Shown here: positions 1 to 11,361 of the stretch, one piece after another | Numbering within the stretch: the first letter of the stretch is position 1 | How the letters are laid out: every line of letters begins with the position of its first letter | Origin: Glandiceps talaboti | Taxonomy: Eukaryota > Hemichordata > Enteropneusta > Spengelidae | Assembly (NCBI RefSeq): GCF_964340395.1 | Contig: NC_135569.1 | Span: 15,258,519 to 15,322,518 of the forward strand | Direction of reading: 5' to 3' | DNA: 64,000 bases | Notes under the pieces: model-generated | What the model saw: only the letters and a program-made list of their open reading frames with translations | Database searches by the model: none | Told to the model about the DNA's origin: nothing | Translations under genes and position numbers: made by a program

Positions 1-54
1 TTTTTAAAGAAATGGTTGTATTTAGGGGTACAAGACATCAATTAAAAATAAATT

Positions 55-150
55 CGATTTTCTAGGATGAGAACTAAAATGGCTCAACCCCCTTAAAAGA
101 ATTGAATTTACATATCTATCCTCCATTGAACTATTGATCTCGCCCCTTAC
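55..150. repeat. Dispersed repeat fragment, family A copy 1
   Basis: The stretch containing AGGATGAGAACTAAAATG, then a C-run and ATTGATCTCGC, recurs in the same order and orientation at about 8183-8275. The two copies are diverged. No ORF is attached. The family is not recognised. Confidence 0.5.
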
Positions 151-1756
151 ATGTTAGAACTTGTCAAACGTACGTATGTTAGCTTAGCAAGGAAAGATTT
201 CCAGCAATGCAAAACAACAGTAGAGGCTCACATACATCGTATAAATTACAAATCCTTAGCACCTTTAAACAAAATGCAATGTCATCGATTGTGTGAAAGT
301 TTCACGGTTACACTTACAGATAAAAAACGCCATCAACGGCCACGGTAAGACTATATATAAATGAATGGAAACTGTCATATCCTACTCACCGCTAAACCAA
401 GAGCTGCGGAACTGTTCGTTTTAAATGCTAACACTATATATAAAACAGAGAAAACAAATACAGTATTAAATATATTTATCTTAAAAAAAATAGCAAATCT
501 TGGTGTGAACACCTCGGGCGAGGCATTCTGGGAAACAAAAGTAGGTGCTATGAACACCTGATCTTGAAATTTCACACTGACCTCATTATTTGGGCAAGCC
601 TTGGTTAAAGGTATGTATTTAGCCCCAACTTTGTTTGTTTCCCAGAATGCCTCATTCCAGTATACAGCAGGACTCTTTTTAGCCACATTTTTCCCGTTTT
701 TATAAATCTATTTTAGAGAAATAGGGTGGGCGAAAATCACTTTTCTGGGTATCCTCTATCTAATGTATTTATACCATGTTAGGTACTTGCTGTAAAATGC
801 CCGTATTCCTTGAAAACTTTCTGTCTTTTTTTGTTTATCCTCATCGTTATTTTCTCAAATCTGTTCACCCCTTGTATTGTTGTCTTCGTACGACTGTAAA
901 TCTGAAGGATATCGTGTTACCGTAAGTACTGTGTACAGTGTCTCGTTTTACACGCTACCAGCAGCTTTTATCGCCATACAGCATACACCCTGGTATGCTA
1001 CGTATTAGATCATTTTCCATCGAAATAATACCTGGTACAAATATCAAAATAATCACAAAATAAAAGCTTATTTTAATATAGTATTACGTGACGATACTGA
1101 CTGATTCTGGAACCTCGATAAGCTATGTGCACTAGGACGCATGCGCAAAATCATACCGTAAAATTTTCGTTATTTCTGCTCAATTCTCTAAAAAAAATAT
1201 TCAAATACTTAAATTATTCGAATTGTGAGTAATATTTAAATCATGTAGAAATTAGTTGATACGAGTCCAATAACGATAGTTCGTCACATCTTTTTAGAGT
1301 ACGTAACAGACGGTATTTAACCAGTACACATGACCACGTGATAATTTTGGTCATCCAGGTAAAAGACTTAGTGTATCTGATCGCGATAAACTCAAAATAA
1401 GATTCTTCGAAACATACTGTTTACATTATTTCAAGTCTAATAAAATTGAATGGAGATCTTACATAGCATGGGACCATCATTCTTACATTAGTGAGTTCTG
1501 ACTGTTTTCATTGGTTCTAGATAGTCGAAAATTGAACGGAGATAATCGAAAATTACAACAGGAAACTTTGTTTTCATTTATTTTTTGACGGGCAAGAGTT
1601 TGGGTGGTAATTTTTGGGAGGGAGAGTGCTTGGTCTCTGAAGTACTTGGCAGGTGTTTGATTTGCACAATTTTGACGGAAAATGCTTGGTTTCGAATCAT
1701 CTGGCGGGAAAGTGAAAGGTCCTACATACAAAAAAGAAGAAGAATGATACAATTAC
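151..1756. other. AT-rich stretch without a recognised gene
   Basis: Only short uninterrupted frames are present, none with splice signals or a recognisable domain. An imperfect inverted repeat at 519-656 is listed separately. Further exons of the minus-strand gene at 1757-1937 might lie here, but I could not identify one. Confidence 0.4.
519..656. repeat. Imperfect inverted repeat (MITE-like hairpin)
   Basis: The left arm GCATTCTGGGAAACAAAAGT is mirrored by GTTTGTTTCCCAGAATGC near 635-652. Further partial pairing inside involves GTAGGTGCT and AGCCCCAAC. The size and structure fit a short non-autonomous DNA element or a stem-loop. No clear target-site duplication was found. Confidence 0.4.
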
Positions 1757-1937
1757 CTGTAAAAGTTGTTCCTAAAAACACCAAAAGGACAACTGTTAAT
1801 ATGGAAATATTTACTGCATGCCTTCGCCATTTTTCATGTTCTTCGGGTGAGAGAGAGTGATAGTCATCTAAGGGTATGGAAGACAAGATAATGTGAGTAA
1901 TAATTAATGAAAAGTAGCCTAACTCTAATGACGTCAT
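1757..1937 (-). CDS. First coding exon of an unrecognised small membrane protein
   Basis: On the minus strand an ATG at 1937 (context ACCGATGAC) opens 60 codons plus one base, ending at a donor: ACAG then gtaattg. The peptide starts MTSLELGYFSLIITHIILSS. It has a hydrophobic segment at residues 7-21, a charged linker DDYHSLSPEEHEKWRRH at about 24-40, and a second hydrophobic segment at 43-57, so it looks like the start of a multi-pass membrane protein. An upstream in-frame ATG would add ten residues; the inner one is preferred for context. The intron phase is 1, and the remaining exons would lie further left but were not found. Composition is clearly more protein-like than neighbouring frames. 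I do not recognise the family. ATGACGTCAT spans the start and contains a CRE-like palindrome, which may be coincidental. Confidence 0.5.
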
Positions 1938-2426
1938 CGGTTCGGGCTTATTAGACAGCGCCCACAACGGCAGATCTGTCAGTCAACCTACTGCTTAATC
2001 TGGTTTGACTAAACCCCTCTATTAATAATACGTGGAATTTATCTGATTCTATAGTGATATATACAGGACAATTTCTCTAACTATTAGTTATGTTTGGATG
2101 TCGTTTCCTTATGTTTTTTCTTGTTGTTTTTGTTTTTTGACTTTTAGGTGCAGTAACCTTTTCACCAAGGTATGGTGTTCAAAGTTCAATGACTTCAATC
2201 TTGTTTCTGACTAAATTACACTTGTATTGATTACTGCTATAATTGTATTATGCTTTGGGTGATAATATAACACATCGATAACTCAACTCTGAAATCTTGA
2301 GAAAAAGCCCTAGTACACTCTACACGTGTTCAACCATTTTTAGGGATTTCCTGCAAGGGTTTAGAGGAAACCTGGACTTGAGGAATAACCGATATATAAG
2401 CATACATATCGGTATGTATAGACCAA
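1938..2426. other. Possible 5' flank, no gene seen
   Basis: This is the upstream flank of the minus-strand exon ending at 1937. About 50 bp next to the ATG are relatively GC-rich and the rest is AT-rich. No coding signal or clear promoter element was found. Confidence 0.3.
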
Positions 2427-2645
2427 TAATAAAAGAATTTGTTTGTGGTCAGCGCGCGCATCACTTAAATACCCCCGCGTCAGTCTTTTTTCATGTTTGT
2501 CCAGCCCATGCAATCTGCAAATCCGTGGGGAATCACAAAAGTAACCCTCCCTACTTCAGGGAAGATAATTGCAGAGCCAATCATGAACAAGCAAATGACA
2601 TCTGCCCCACATACACACTTGCTCTAAAGTACTCAATAAAACAAA
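2427..2645 (+). repeat. Dispersed repeat, family B copy 1
   Basis: About 220 bp, from GAATTTGTTTGTGGTCAG to CTTGCTCTAAAGTA, match 25203-25440 in the same orientation. The shared block includes CCAATCATGAACAAGCAAAT. In the second location it lies inside the 3' flank of transporter copy 2 and is absent from the paralogous flank of copy 1, so it behaves as a mobile repeat. No ORF or terminal repeats were recognised. It abuts the tetranucleotide array at 2697. Confidence 0.6.
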
Positions 2646-2696
2646 GAGTAACTGTCATAAATAGTAGATTGAGTGACAGGTTTGTTGAGAATTTAA

Positions 2697-3215
<519 letters not shown>

Positions 3216-3289
3216 AAAAAGCGCGTCGTCGCACCATTTTAGACAAACTGTCCTGACCAGAAACGATTCTCTTTTTTGGCCATATGTAT

Positions 3290-3560
3290 ATCGATACTTT
3301 TACCATGCACGAGCCCAAGTTCAACATAAATAAATATGGAATATATACTCTGGTCGTTCTACGTCACGACAACACGCGTCTATGTCACGAAAACACGTGT
3401 CTACGTCACTGGTTCTGCTGTGTTCGAAATATGATTTAAAACGTACAATTATATTGCCATTACTTTCCCCCGATTTTTCTTTGATATTACTGGCACTGGT
3501 ATAATTGTGTTATTCTCTAATATTGTTCTTCATTCAACCAGAAAATATTTGTGAGCTAAG
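3290..3560 (+). repeat. Dispersed repeat, family C copy 1
   Basis: The block with GAATATATACTCTGGTC, GTTCTGCTGTGTTCGAAA, TTTGATATTACTGG and ATATTGTTCTTCATTC reappears inverted at about 31175-31400. The similarity is patchy but collinear over more than 200 bp. Its class is unknown. Confidence 0.55.
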
Positions 3561-5115
3561 GGTTGCCACTTTGACAAAGACCGTACCCCTTAGGTCACTC
3601 TTATTTTCCTTGGCTGAACGAAGAATAACAATAATATTGGGGAATAGTTATCTAATTTAAAATCATACATACCGATACATAAACCGATACTATAGTACGA
3701 TTGTCTAAGTGTACTGGAATGGCGAAGAAACCGCTATCAAGCCAGATTCCAATTTCAGTGCCATCGAAGAAATGTATCAACATTACCACTATACTAGTAC
3801 AGTAACTGTTTAATTATGGTTTTATATAAGTATTTTCACCTGAGTCAAATAGCCTATAAACTCAACCTGTGCCGCTTCAATTCTACATGTTAAATAACAA
3901 TAATTTGATAACAGAATAATAACAGAAATTTAATAGACCCATTCTGATCTGAACTGTGGACCACACACGGTGCAATTCATAGAGTGACTACGGAAGACCA
4001 ACGGTTACCCATTCTCGCAAACCAAAGATGTTATTTCGACACTGCCGCGGAATAAAGGGTGCGTCTTGGACGGATGCGGTTTACGACGATGCCGTATAAA
4101 CCCTGCCTAGCTCTCGATTCAACTTACGTTTTCTGAACACAAATTACCATATTGTCCTTAAAATACAGATTGAAGATATCGATACATATTGATTACATCC
4201 AGTGCCCAACCAGCACAGTTAAAAATAATTACTATCACAAGTATTTTTAGTAAACAGATGTTCATCTCAAACGCGACATATATGAATATAGCAAAGTCTT
4301 TAATGACAATGTCTTAAATTCCTGTGGAATATCTGGGATTCCCATGGCCTTTTTAAAGGAATTTGACTGACAGCTGTTTATATGTAGTGTTTCCAAGTTG
4401 ATTTATCATTCTTCAATTTGTGATTGAATTAACTGCAATTAGTTTCAAATGTGAGTGACATACGATAGATAGACCAACAGATAGACCGACAGACACACAG
4501 ACAGACAGACCCGCACAACCATGCACTCAAGTCATATATAACCTGCGTAATGTTGAATACTTGTCGGCATGTTGCTTATATTTATAGAGAACATATGTGT
4601 TCAATGTATTCTGATATACACACCGTCGTCCTTATCAGGACAGACATTAGAACTGGTACCATTCGGAGTTATACTATTCTGTTCATCAGCAAAGTGGGTT
4701 AATTTTAACTTTTCTCCGTCTGTTTCTTTCATGATGTGTCCGTCCTTATATTTTCATCACAAGCAATCAAAGACAGCCATGTCTCGTGCCTGCAATATAT
4801 AATTGATCACTGTTTAAAAGCCAAATGGTGAGATAACATTTCCTTTATACTTGTAACGAGCAGATGTGACCGATGCCAACTTACTTTGTACAGCTGTTTT
4901 CTGAATTTTGTTACTTTTTTTGGTCTTCTTAATTTCATTATGCGTAACTTTGACTTGTGTGTATTGGGGGGGGGGGGGTAATAAATGTCAATAAAAATAA
5001 CTTTATTAATATCAACTTCAGAGGGAATTGTACACATCTGGATATCAAGTCAAATAGCCGAAACGTATATGTATGTCACTTTTCATGCCTCAGTTTGATT
5101 TCATACACCATACAC

Positions 5116-5117
<2 letters not shown>
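3561..5117. other. AT-rich stretch without a recognised gene
   Basis: No exon with paired splice sites was found. A short run of ACAG and similar tetranucleotides lies near 4470-4511. A GC-richer patch at about 4010-4060 (TTCTCGCAAACCAAAG) resembles 6615-6665 and is probably a small shared repeat. Confidence 0.4.
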
Positions 5118-5182
<65 letters not shown>

Positions 5183-5239
5183 GTATGTATATGTATATAT
5201 ATATATAATCAAAGTAATGTTAGTTGAAACTTGAAACTA

Positions 5240-5323
<84 letters not shown>

Positions 5324-5362
5324 GCTAAGATATATATTTCAAATGACACCGCTTAGTGTATG

Positions 5363-5440
<78 letters not shown>
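5118..5440. repeat. AT and GT dinucleotide microsatellites
   Basis: Long (AT)n tracts at about 5118-5205 and 5243-5321 are followed by (GT)n at about 5376-5440 interrupted by TACG. They are separated by short unique AT-rich sequence. Confidence 0.95.
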
Positions 5441-5442
<2 letters not shown>

Positions 5443-6369
5443 AAAAACTCAATGTCGCATGAGTGAAACACCAAACCTACATCATTTTCATTTTAGCTGT
5501 ATCAAATCGCAGCAGTAAATCGAGAGAAAAATACATAAAACATACATGATTTAAATTTTACCAGTATTTATTATTGAGAAAATACTTTCCAAATTTTAGT
5601 CAGCACGTTAACATCTGATACTATAAGCTTATACATATACATTCCATATTTTACGATTGCAAACAATAAAATCTAGAGTCATACAATTAGATTGTCACAC
5701 ACAAACTCAATAATAGGGACCTAGTACTGCCGATAGCTGGCTCCTAAACACATTAAAAAGACCCATCGAAATATGTCACCACATAGTAAAGGTTGACTGT
5801 ATTCTTACCTGATACGAGGCAGTACTGTACACCGATGACATCCCAGTACAGTAAGTTTGTAATAAGGCCATATACTGTAATTACTCACTGCCTGAGACTG
5901 GAGTAATCACATGACTATCACATGACTCGTCGTATATGATAATAATAGTTTACATGATAAAAGACGCCCTTCCTCAATAAATGTTGTGATCACAGCGCTG
6001 TGCATATATCATATTGATATTATGAAGGCTTTCACACTGATTGGCTAGAAAACAACAGACAACATGACAGCTGTTGTTAATATTTTTTATGATTATGATA
6101 ATAAAGTATTAGAGTTACGTTCTCTTTCCAACCAATGGAACTTTTGCGAGGACTTCATATAAGCTCCCCATCCCCAGCACAGACCTAAAATAACACAATA
6201 GTTCGATATACAATCCTCAACAGAGAGATGCATAACAATCAACTGCAGTTACAGTCAGCACATAAAATTAAATCTTTCCCCAATACATATGCATGTTTTT
6301 TTACCAAATACTTGTGACATATAGCTGGGTTGACTGGGGATTCTAATCTTGCCATAAGCCCTAGGGATT
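5441..6369. other. No gene seen
   Basis: Unique-looking AT-rich sequence with no convincing frames or splice-site pairs on either strand. Confidence 0.4.
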
Positions 6370-6400
6370 TTAAAGGGGAATGCCACTCCAGAAATAGAAC
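6370..6400 (+). repeat. End of an 'AAAGGGGAA' MITE family
   Basis: TTAAAGGGGAATGCCACTCC matches the terminal sequence of elements ending at 29881 (inverted) and starting near 35261. Only this terminus is evident here; the other end was not located. Confidence 0.45.
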
Positions 6401-6754
6401 AATTTTCATATTTTAACTTCGGATTCTGAAGAATCATTCATTGACGTGATATCACTTATATTACAACAAACACTTTTCGTTTTTGTTCATGTTCAGCTAT
6501 AGCCTCAAAGATCCAGTGACGTGTCACGTGGTTGTTTTACTTTAAATACCGTAACAGTAATATGCCCAAGTTGTTCCTTAAGCAGACCAATAACTGGAGC
6601 AACTACTGGGGCCTCATTCTCGCGAACCAAAGCTGCTATTTCTTCCGCGACACTGCGAAATATCTTGACTGTGCAGTAAAAGACGCTGTGATTTGCGACA
6701 ACGTGTGTGGCCTGGCAAGCAACTTTACCTCCATAAGGCCGAAAAAAAATTGTT

Positions 6755-6960
6755 TGGTTCCGGTTACCCGATTCCACCTAGTTTTTTTACTGCCGATCCT
6801 AATCCTTTGTTTACGTATTCGAGAAAAAAATAAATAAATCGCGAAAATTGTGTGAAGTTTCGCGAGAAATAGTGGATGCGGAAACTGACATCAACTTAAA
6901 AAGACAATATAAAAATGTTCTTCCAATCTGTAAATTGTAATGGCTGTATAGCAATGGCGC
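6755..6960 (-). repeat. Dispersed repeat, family D copy 1
   Basis: The sequence with TTACTGCCGATCCTAA, then TTCGAGAAAAA and GATGCGGAAACTGACATCAA, recurs at 8465-8650. Its terminal part (read on minus: CGGCAGTAAAAAAACTAG followed by GGGTAACCGGAACC) also occurs at 10690-10740 and 19165-19215, inside both transporter duplication units. Probably a non-autonomous mobile element. Confidence 0.55.
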
Positions 6961-7061
6961 ATAATATAAGGGATGTAAAGTTATGAAACGACTCCTCAGA
7001 ACTCATTTATGTCTGGGGCCCGGGGTGGGAGGGGACATTTCCCTTGTTTAAACAAATGTCG

Positions 7062-7242
7062 AGGCTCGAATCGACGAACTGTAGATTATAAGGCAGCCCT
7101 TTATCCATTCGAGCATAAAGATCCACACATATGACCCCCTATGTCACTATCAATCGACGACCTATAGATTATGAGGCAGGCCTTTATCCATTCGAGCATA
7201 AAGATCCACACATATGACCCCCTATGTCACTATCAATCGAGC
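7062..7242 (-). repeat. tRNA-derived SINE fragment, partly duplicated in tandem
   Basis: Read on the minus strand from 7120, GCTCGAATGGATAAAGG resembles a tRNA A box and D-arm. About 30 nt later GATTCGAGCC fits a polymerase III B box. The segment is repeated at an 83-bp period (for example AAGATCCACACATATGACC at 7118 and 7201). It does not fold as a complete tRNA cloverleaf in my reading, so it is a SINE relic rather than a tRNA gene. Confidence 0.45.
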
Positions 7243-8464
7243 GACTACGAACAAAAGAAATTATAGTTTATATTTGTCATCATTTTCAATCACAGTTTTT
7301 TTTTTAGAATCATATATAATCGAAATTCAATCAAGAACTTACGTTTCTCCCAATGTAAGTTACGTTTCTTACAGTGTAATCTTATCAAAATATAGCTAGA
7401 GCTGTTATTGCATAAATTAACTTTTAAAACAGGGAATATGTCGACGGTATATGTCTCTAATTTATTTCAGGTGCTAATTTGATTAATTAATATGTAAATT
7501 GGGTTAATTAATTGAACTAAAATTAATGATTTGAAGATAGCCAAAACGAACAGATGTATACCGAATTTCATTTTTTTAAAATCTTTAGCTACATTTGACA
7601 CATGATTTTGTTGTCACTGCTTCGACAAATATTTAAAGTGCAGACTGCAGTTGTACACATCGCCGCTGGTGGCGCCCTTTCCATTCCTGAACGAAGCAAC
7701 TAACTGTGATTCGTCTGGTGGGGATTATTGTAACTGCCTGGGATCGACTTCTTGTATAAGGGTTAGCCATTGCTTTTCTCATAACGACCCCACCCTCCGA
7801 TTCAATGAGTTGACAAATATCAAAGGTACACCCAATAAAGACAGCATTTGTCAAAATGACCCTTTGTTCACTACTACATGTAACTAACTCATTTAGTTAG
7901 GCCTCAGGACCCACCCCTTCTAGCTAAATTAGCCACAATTAAAAGTAATGTTTCAGGCAGCACAACCAATTTCAAATCAATATGTAGTAGTGTGTAGAGC
8001 TATGACTACCAAGCCAGTATGTAGTGAGAAAAAAATTGTTCTTATAAAAATTTGTTGACACTTACTGTCTTTTTAAATAGTGTCATGTATTTACGATAGC
8101 AAAATTCTTCCATTCAACAATTTGACGAAATTTCTTTTTAGAATTCCGGAGTACAAAACAGATCCTTTTTAAAAGCAAAACAGATTTTGTAGGATGAGAA
8201 CTAAAATGACTAAAAAAACACACCCCCAAAGTAAAATTTAGGGTTTTTTATCCTACATTGATCTCGCGCCTACTTGAACTGTGACAATGTTATCATATTC
8301 TTTCTTAAATTCTTATAAATTTTGTGAACATTTACAAATCTTTTTGTTTCCTTATTTTAATCTCCATGCGCATGCGCCTACTGCTTACGTCATTACCGAA
8401 ATAAGGAGCAGACACTGTGTAAGAGATAGTCTTTATTGTATTCTAGGCCTAAAACAATAGTTTA
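7243..8464. other. No gene seen; includes family A copy 2
   Basis: AT-rich sequence. The family A repeat recurs at about 8183-8275. A somewhat GC-richer patch around 7650-7800 gives open frames on both strands, without splice signals or a recognisable domain. Confidence 0.35.
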
Positions 8465-8690
8465 GTGACCCGACCCTACCTAGTTTTTCGCTGCCAACCC
8501 TAAACATTTTTTTACATATTCGAGAAAAATAATAAAATTGCGAAAATCTTGCAAGAAATAATAGATGCGGAAACTGACATCAACTTTAAAATACAATATA
8601 AAATGTTCTGCCAATCTGTAATGGCTGTACATCTGATGGGAAGAAACCAATAAAACAAAATCGACCTACCTACCTACCTACCTACCCAAT
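8465..8690 (-). repeat. Dispersed repeat, family D copy 2, plus ACCT run
   Basis: Collinear with 6770-6960 (GATGCGGAAACTGACATCAA shared). It ends close to a short (ACCT)n run at 8664-8685. Confidence 0.5.
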
Positions 8691-8847
8691 GTGATGGGCT
8701 AGGTTGCCAGTTGACCAGCCTAACGCTACGATTATTGTAGCTAGGGTTTGGGTAACCAAGACTAGATTATTTCTAGTTGTTGTAATACCTAATCTAGGGT
8801 GATATCGATTGGAAGGGCTATGATATCCCTAACATAAAGGTCTGAGA

Positions 8848-9190
8848 ATAAATAAGGCTGGCTTATTTAGTCACAGATTATTTACCTATTACAGTTTTGG
8901 ATTTATGCAGTAAATATTGATTTTTGGCCACAGTCTTGCCGCTATTTGGTCAAATTTGCACATATCACAAAACAACGACAAATGTATATGTCCCATATGA
9001 TATGTCACATTTATACCAAGTTTGAATGAAATTGGATATCAGAGAAATGACATATTGCGGACGGAAGCACTGACGGACAGACACACGGACGGACGGATGG
9101 ACGCACAGACAGACAAAACCCAATGTGCATTGTAATAAAGCCGGGGGATTGATCACTTTGGTGACAAACCAGCTCGGCATAAAAATGCAT
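8848..9190. repeat. Repeat with ACGG/ACAG tail
   Basis: A block with TATACCAAGTTTGAATGAAA, then GACGGAAGCACTGACGGACA and a tetranucleotide run, ends near CCAGCTCGGCAT. The equivalent in unit 2 is 18041-18460. Conserved sequence followed by a GACGG/GACAG tract is typical of mobile-element tails in marine invertebrates. That identification is inference. Confidence 0.45.
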
Positions 9191-9201
9191 AGTTATCATA
9201 A

Positions 9202-9952
9202 GGGAGCTTCAATAATTACAAGGGGGTGGGCAGGGTGGATTTAGAGTATTCTGAGCTGTAAAATGGGATCCTCCTTCTACTCCTTTTTATAAAATCTGAC
9301 CCCCCCCCCCATCTCGAAATGATGAATTCACTGACAGATGGATGGATGGAAATTATGTGGATTTTTTCAGTAGTTCCACTTTGTCTTTCTTCAAAAGCTT
9401 CTTTCCACTTGTCAGCTGATGATCTAAGTTAGAGGACATGTCAAGATCAGAGTAAAACATGAAACTTAATTGTATTTGACTTTTCTTGCTGGAATTGACT
9501 GAAGTGTAGAATATTTACATCAAATTATCTCTGTTTGGAAAACTATTTATCTGAAACTTCATTTCAAGTCAAAACTATTTTTTCCTTCACTTTTCATGCA
9601 ATAAGTCAGATATATTCCCAAACAGCTAAGCTAAACAAGATGTCATTAGGACTTGTTTAGCATATGGAAAACAGTAAATTGTAACTACATGCAGTTTAGC
9701 CAAATATGAGCCTTAGTTTGAAGGGATGTGTGCTGTTTCTCTCAGAATTGTAGACTTTGTTTGAAATAGTACAGAGTGTATTTTACAAAAAAATTATCTT
9801 TTCAATTTATATTGATAAGTACAATCCAGATAGGTCATAAAATGAGTCAACGTAAAATGTGACCCTCCCCCTGGACAGGTTTCTAAAACATGACCCTAAC
9901 CCAATGCTCCCGGCCCATCCCCCCCCCCGCCTCGTAATTACTGAAGGCTCCC
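9202..9952. mobile_element. PIF/Harbinger-like non-autonomous DNA transposon
   Basis: The termini are inverted: GGGAGCTTCAATAATTAC at the left, and the complement of GTAATTACTGAAGGCTCCC at the right. They are flanked by TAA on each side (9199-9201 and 9953-9955). Unit 2 has an uninterrupted ATCATAACTGAGG at about 18481, which is the matching empty site. A TAA target duplication suggests the PIF/Harbinger superfamily. No transposase ORF is present in the 751 bp. Confidence 0.75.
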
Positions 9953-10080
9953 TAAGTGAGGACAGTGGTGATCAAATTGATTGTTATGCTAATTTGCTGA
10001 AGTTCTAAAATTAAACAACAACAGCTTTGTTGCAGGCAGTGACCCAGAGAATAAAATAGCAAGAAGGTTAGCCAGTATAA

Positions 10081-10151
10081 CCATCACATGACCTCCAACG
10101 CCTAACGTCCCATGTACATGTAGAGTTGAAATTTCCTTCGAGAAACAGTCG
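10081..10151 (+). other. Candidate 5' UTR exon of transporter copy 1 (5' limit unknown)
   Basis: Both units retain CAGTCG or TAGTCG followed by the strong donor gtaagtat (10152 here, 18605 in unit 2). Both also keep an acceptor 70-75 bp upstream of the start codon (ttgtacag, exon from 11294; ttgtatag, exon from 20475). This pattern fits a non-coding first exon spliced to the ATG exon. Transcription start not determined. Confidence 0.45.
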
Positions 10152-11361
10152 GTAAGTATTAATGACAGCGAGTGTCATTAAAGGTATCGAATTATTGTAC
10201 CTGGTGTGTAAGGCAAAGCAATACGTGTAGATTTACTGGAGTTTTGATCCATTATGTTGCCTAAGTAGGGGACGTAAACAGTCAGAGTATACAGTGTGCA
10301 TTGAACAACAGCTTTATAACGTGATTAATATGCAGTACGTTGTTTTTCACCGTATAGTTGATGTCGTTCGGGTCGAATAACTACATTCATATTCCGACTC
10401 TGCCACAATAACCACCTACCTTCTACCAGAGTAGTCAGCTACCGTAGTAAGTAGATAGTTATAGCAGTCGTTTATACACGTACCGAATTTATTTGGCAGT
10501 CGACGATTGACTCTGTACGATATGTGTTGAAATATATAACCGGAATTCGTGTCAGTTGATGTTTTTTTGTATCTCAGTATCATGAGTTGAAATTGTGCGT
10601 CGAGAGTGTGGCTTTACGCATAAAAAGGGATGCCTTCATCGTACTAAATCTCAGTGTAAAATGTGTGACATATATAACGCAAAAAAAAAATTAGGGTCGG
10701 CAGTAAAAAATTAGCAGGTGTCGGGTAACAGGAACTAATAATTTTTTTAGGCCTAACTTTGAATACATGTTAAGACTTAATTATTTCCAACGTCAATTTC
10801 AATATAGTTCAGATATTTCAATGACGATGGTTCACCTCAAAAGGCATTATGTTCAGTTATATAAGCGTTATCTAATACATTTTACACTGCAATAAATCCA
10901 ACAATAAGCTCAAATAAATGAAAATTTGTTTGATTTCAATAATATTAAAATGTAATAAAAGCCATCGAAAACTACACATAAACGCTGGTTAAAATTAGTT
11001 TGTAACTACGCAAAATACAAATTGCTACAATCAGAATGCGTATGACACTTCTGGCCTGAACGGCTTGCCATAGTCGCACGTTAGTATTATCCAGTATTAT
11101 CCATTAGGAGAAAGCAAAAAAGTAGAAAGATTTTTAAAAAGTCGGAGAATTGATATAAAAAAATGGACATATAAAATATTTGGAAAATAAAATTGCAATT
11201 CAAAATGTTCTTTTTGGCCTACTCGCCTTGCCATAGTAAAGTTTTGTGACATCATTTACTTTTATTTTTTTTCCTTTATTTTACTTTGTACAGATTTGTT
11301 GACTTGACTCACAACTGAAAACGTCGAAACCTGTTAAAATCGAAGGTACTTTTTTACCAAA

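Noticed and set aside
6505-6777. Minus-strand frame of 90 codons with a protein-like middle (AEEIAALVRENEAPVVAPVI)
   Set aside because: No clear splice context. Part of it matches a degraded copy near 4010-4060 that is not open, and its left part overlaps a dispersed repeat. Kept only as a weak possibility.
7062-7125. Possible functional tRNA gene
   Set aside because: Box A and B motifs are present but acceptor-stem pairing and a full cloverleaf are not; better read as a SINE relic.
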